Of a stretch of DNA of 6,315 bases, positions 4,920 through 6,315 are shown piece after piece. The stretch's first letter is position 1; each line of letters opens with the position of its first letter. The notes beneath the pieces were generated by a model. That model was not told where the DNA came from and searched no databases. It saw only the letters and a program-made list of their open reading frames with translations. The stretch comes from Saprospiraceae bacterium (GTDB taxonomy: Bacteria > Bacteroidota > Bacteroidia > Chitinophagales > Saprospiraceae): assembly GCA_027009605.1 (NCBI GenBank), contig JALVCY010000702.1, forward strand, positions 1 to 6,315, read 5' to 3'. Made by a program: the position numbers and the translations under genes.

Positions 4920-6107
4920 TTAAAAAACCGAATCCATACACTCCAATATAATTTTACAAACCCGCCGAATCTCCCCCTTCGTAATAATCAATGGCGGTGC
5001 AATCCGAAAACTCTTTTCATCAAATAAAAACCAATCGGTAATCACCCCTTTTTCAATACATTTTTCTACCACTGCAAACATCTTTTCGGAAGACTTCATC
5101 TCTACCGCCATCATCAGGCCTTTGCCCCGGATTTCGACAATCTCGGGATGCACCAATAATTTTCTGAAAAGAGCCGCTTTTTCTTCCACCTTCTCCAACA
5201 ACTTCCCACTGAGCAAAGTCTTTATGGTGGCCAGACCCGCAGCCGCACTCACAGGATGCCCCCCAAAAGTAGTAATATGACCCAAAATAGGATTTTGCGC
5301 AAGCACCTTCATCACCTTCTTAGAAGCAATAAAAGCACCGATTGGCATGCCACCACCCATTCCTTTTGCCGTCAACAATATGTCCGGAGTCACCCCAAAT
5401 CCCTGAAAAGCAAAAAAGTGTCCCGTCCGGCCATAGCCGGTTTGTATCTCATCAAAAACCAATAAAGCCCCCACTTCTCTACACCTTTTTTTCAAGGCTT
5501 TGAGATAGGATTTGGTGGGTACAATAACCCCGCCTTCCCCCTGAACCGGCTCGATAATCACACAAGCAGTCTTCGTTGTAATCTGCTCTAAATCAGACAC
5601 TTGCCCATAGTCAATGTGATTTATCCCCGGCAATAACGGATGATAGCCGGCATTAAAAATATTCGGATTCATCAGGCTCGCCGCCCCTTGGGTACTGCCG
5701 TGATAAGCATTTTTGGCAGCGATAATTTCGTAGCGTCCGGTATATTTTTTGGCCAATTTCATGGCTCCTTCGACGGCTTCACTCCCGGAATTGACGAAGT
5801 AAACCGAATCGAGCGAGCGGGGCAAAGCATCAGTGATGGCCTTCGCCAATTGGACTTGCGGCGCCAGCACATATTCTCCATACACCATCGCATGCAGATA
5901 TTGATCAGCTTGCTCCTTGACCGCCTTGACCACCTTCGGATGATTGTGCCCCAAACTACTGACTCCAATCCCCGAAATCAAATCTATATAAGCCTTGCCC
6001 TTGCGGGAAAAAAGATAAATCCCTTCTCCTTTGACAATGTCTAAGGCCAAAGGCATCGGACTGGTCTGGGCGACATGGGATAAGAAAAGTTGACGTAAGT
6101 GGGTCAT
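4920..6107 (-). CDS. Class III PLP-dependent aminotransferase (acetylornithine/ornithine aminotransferase-like)
   Basis: This is a fold-type I, class III aminotransferase that moves an amino group using pyridoxal phosphate. From the ATG at 6105-6107 it has 395 residues, normal for the family. Visible motifs are the substrate-side LISGIGVSSLGHNHP (43-57), the phosphate-binding NSGSEA (106-111), AYHGST (134-139), EPVQGEGG (186-193), FDEIQTGYGRTG with the ring-nitrogen aspartate D219, AKGMGGGMPIGAF with the Schiff-base lysine K248, and TTFGGHP (279-285). A TTG eight codons upstream (6131) is possible, but the A-rich leader and the family N-terminus (MTHLRQLFL) favour 6107. It resembles the stand-alone Bacteroidota family often labelled aspartate aminotransferase family or ornithine/acetylornithine aminotransferase. 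No arginine or lysine biosynthesis genes are adjacent, so argD is not assigned. The substrate is unknown. The gene converges on the secreted-protein gene. Confidence 0.94.
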   Translation of the reverse strand: MTHLRQLFLSHVAQTSPMPLALDIVKGEGIYLFSRKGKAYIDLISGIGVSSLGHNHPKVVKAVKEQADQYLHAMVYGEYVLAPQVQLAKAITDALPRSLDSVYFVNSGSEAVEGAMKLAKKYTGRYEIIAAKNAYHGSTQGAASLMNPNIFNAGYHPLLPGINHIDYGQVSDLEQITTKTACVIIEPVQGEGGVIVPTKSYLKALKKRCREVGALLVFDEIQTGYGRTGHFFAFQGFGVTPDILLTAKGMGGGMPIGAFIASKKVMKVLAQNPILGHITTFGGHPVSAAAGLATIKTLLSGKLLEKVEEKAALFRKLLVHPEIVEIRGKGLMMAVEMKSSEKMFAVVEKCIEKGVITDWFLFDEKSFRIAPPLIITKGEIRRVCKIILECMDSVF

Positions 6108-6133
6108 TTTTAATTTTATTTGAATTTCCAAAA

Positions 6134-6236
6134 GTTGAGTCCACTGCTAAAAGTATTCTGCTGCAAAACTACCAAATTTTATTCTGTTTGGAGATTTTGT
6201 TCAATCGTTCAACTGTTGAGTTCACTCCGAAAAGTA
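6134..6236. repeat. 22-bp imperfect direct repeat upstream of the aminotransferase
   Basis: Unit A is at 6134-6155 and unit B at 6215-6236, 81 bp apart. They agree at 19 of 22 positions: both have GTTGAGT, then CACT, then AAAAGTA, with differences only at the eighth, thirteenth and fifteenth-sixteenth region. The candidate aminotransferase -7 box lies between them. They may be paired operator sites, remnants of a mobile element end, or members of an interspersed repeat. Confidence 0.6.
6164..6171 (-). promoter_or_regulatory. Candidate -7 element of the aminotransferase gene
   Basis: On the minus strand this reads TAGTTTTG, an exact match to TAnnTTTG, 56 bp before the ATG. Transcription would start near 6157, so direct-repeat unit A (6134-6155) would lie in the transcribed leader. 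No clear -33 TTTG is seen at the standard spacing. Confidence 0.45.
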
Positions 6237-6285
6237 CCTATTATTATAACTCGAAGGAATGAACAAAATTTTATTTGGTTACCAT

Positions 6286-6315
6286 ACGGTTTCCTTTTAC
6301 AAAAGGGAAACCTGT
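6286..6315. repeat. Strong hairpin at the right edge
   Basis: GGTTTCCTTTT (6288-6298) pairs with AAAAGGGAAACC (6301-6312), leaving a 3-nt loop: 11 pairs including one wobble. AC (6286-6287) can pair with GT (6314-6315) past one bulged base. The A/T bases are at the loop side, not outside the stem, so it does not have standard terminator form. The element may continue past the window. Confidence 0.6.

Noticed and set aside
5640..6044. A 134-residue + strand frame inside the aminotransferase gene
   Set aside because: It lies entirely antisense to a conserved enzyme and shows no independent coding signal.

Overview
The window looks like the chromosome of a Bacteroidota species, probably close to Saprospiria, although the class is an inference. 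Four things point there. One secreted protein ends in a type IX secretion (Por) sorting tail. Gene starts lack Shine-Dalgarno sequences and have A/T-rich leaders. Several genes have -7 boxes close to the TAnnTTTG promoter motif of this phylum. The efp-accB-accC gene order is also familiar from it.

Layout. Positions 1-370 hold no recognisable gene apart from the efp promoter at the right end. The housekeeping block at 371-2991 on the + strand is efp (elongation factor P), accB (biotin carboxyl carrier protein) and accC (biotin carboxylase). AccC carboxylates the biotin carried by AccB, which is the first half-reaction of acetyl-CoA carboxylase in fatty acid synthesis. A weak terminator follows accC. 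Positions 2992-3677 are a 686-bp gene-free stretch packed with inverted repeats: two diverged copies of a roughly 90-bp palindromic element, a separate 9-bp inverted repeat, and a tandem pair of 16-bp palindromes. A 377-residue secreted T9SS cargo protein of unknown role follows (3678-4811, +). It converges on a class III PLP-dependent aminotransferase (6107-4920, -). The 108-bp gap between these two stop codons holds a perfect 42-bp palindrome with partial copies on both sides. The right edge (6108-6315) is the aminotransferase promoter region, with a 22-bp imperfect direct repeat and an edge hairpin.

The genes are ordinary core or lineage genes, all apparently intact. I see no new multi-gene system. 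The points that deserve a second look are the arginine at the tip of the EF-P loop, where Bacteroidota normally carry lysine, and the unusual density of palindromic and interspersed repeats in the intergenic regions. Those repeats suggest REP-like elements that move or spread in this genome.
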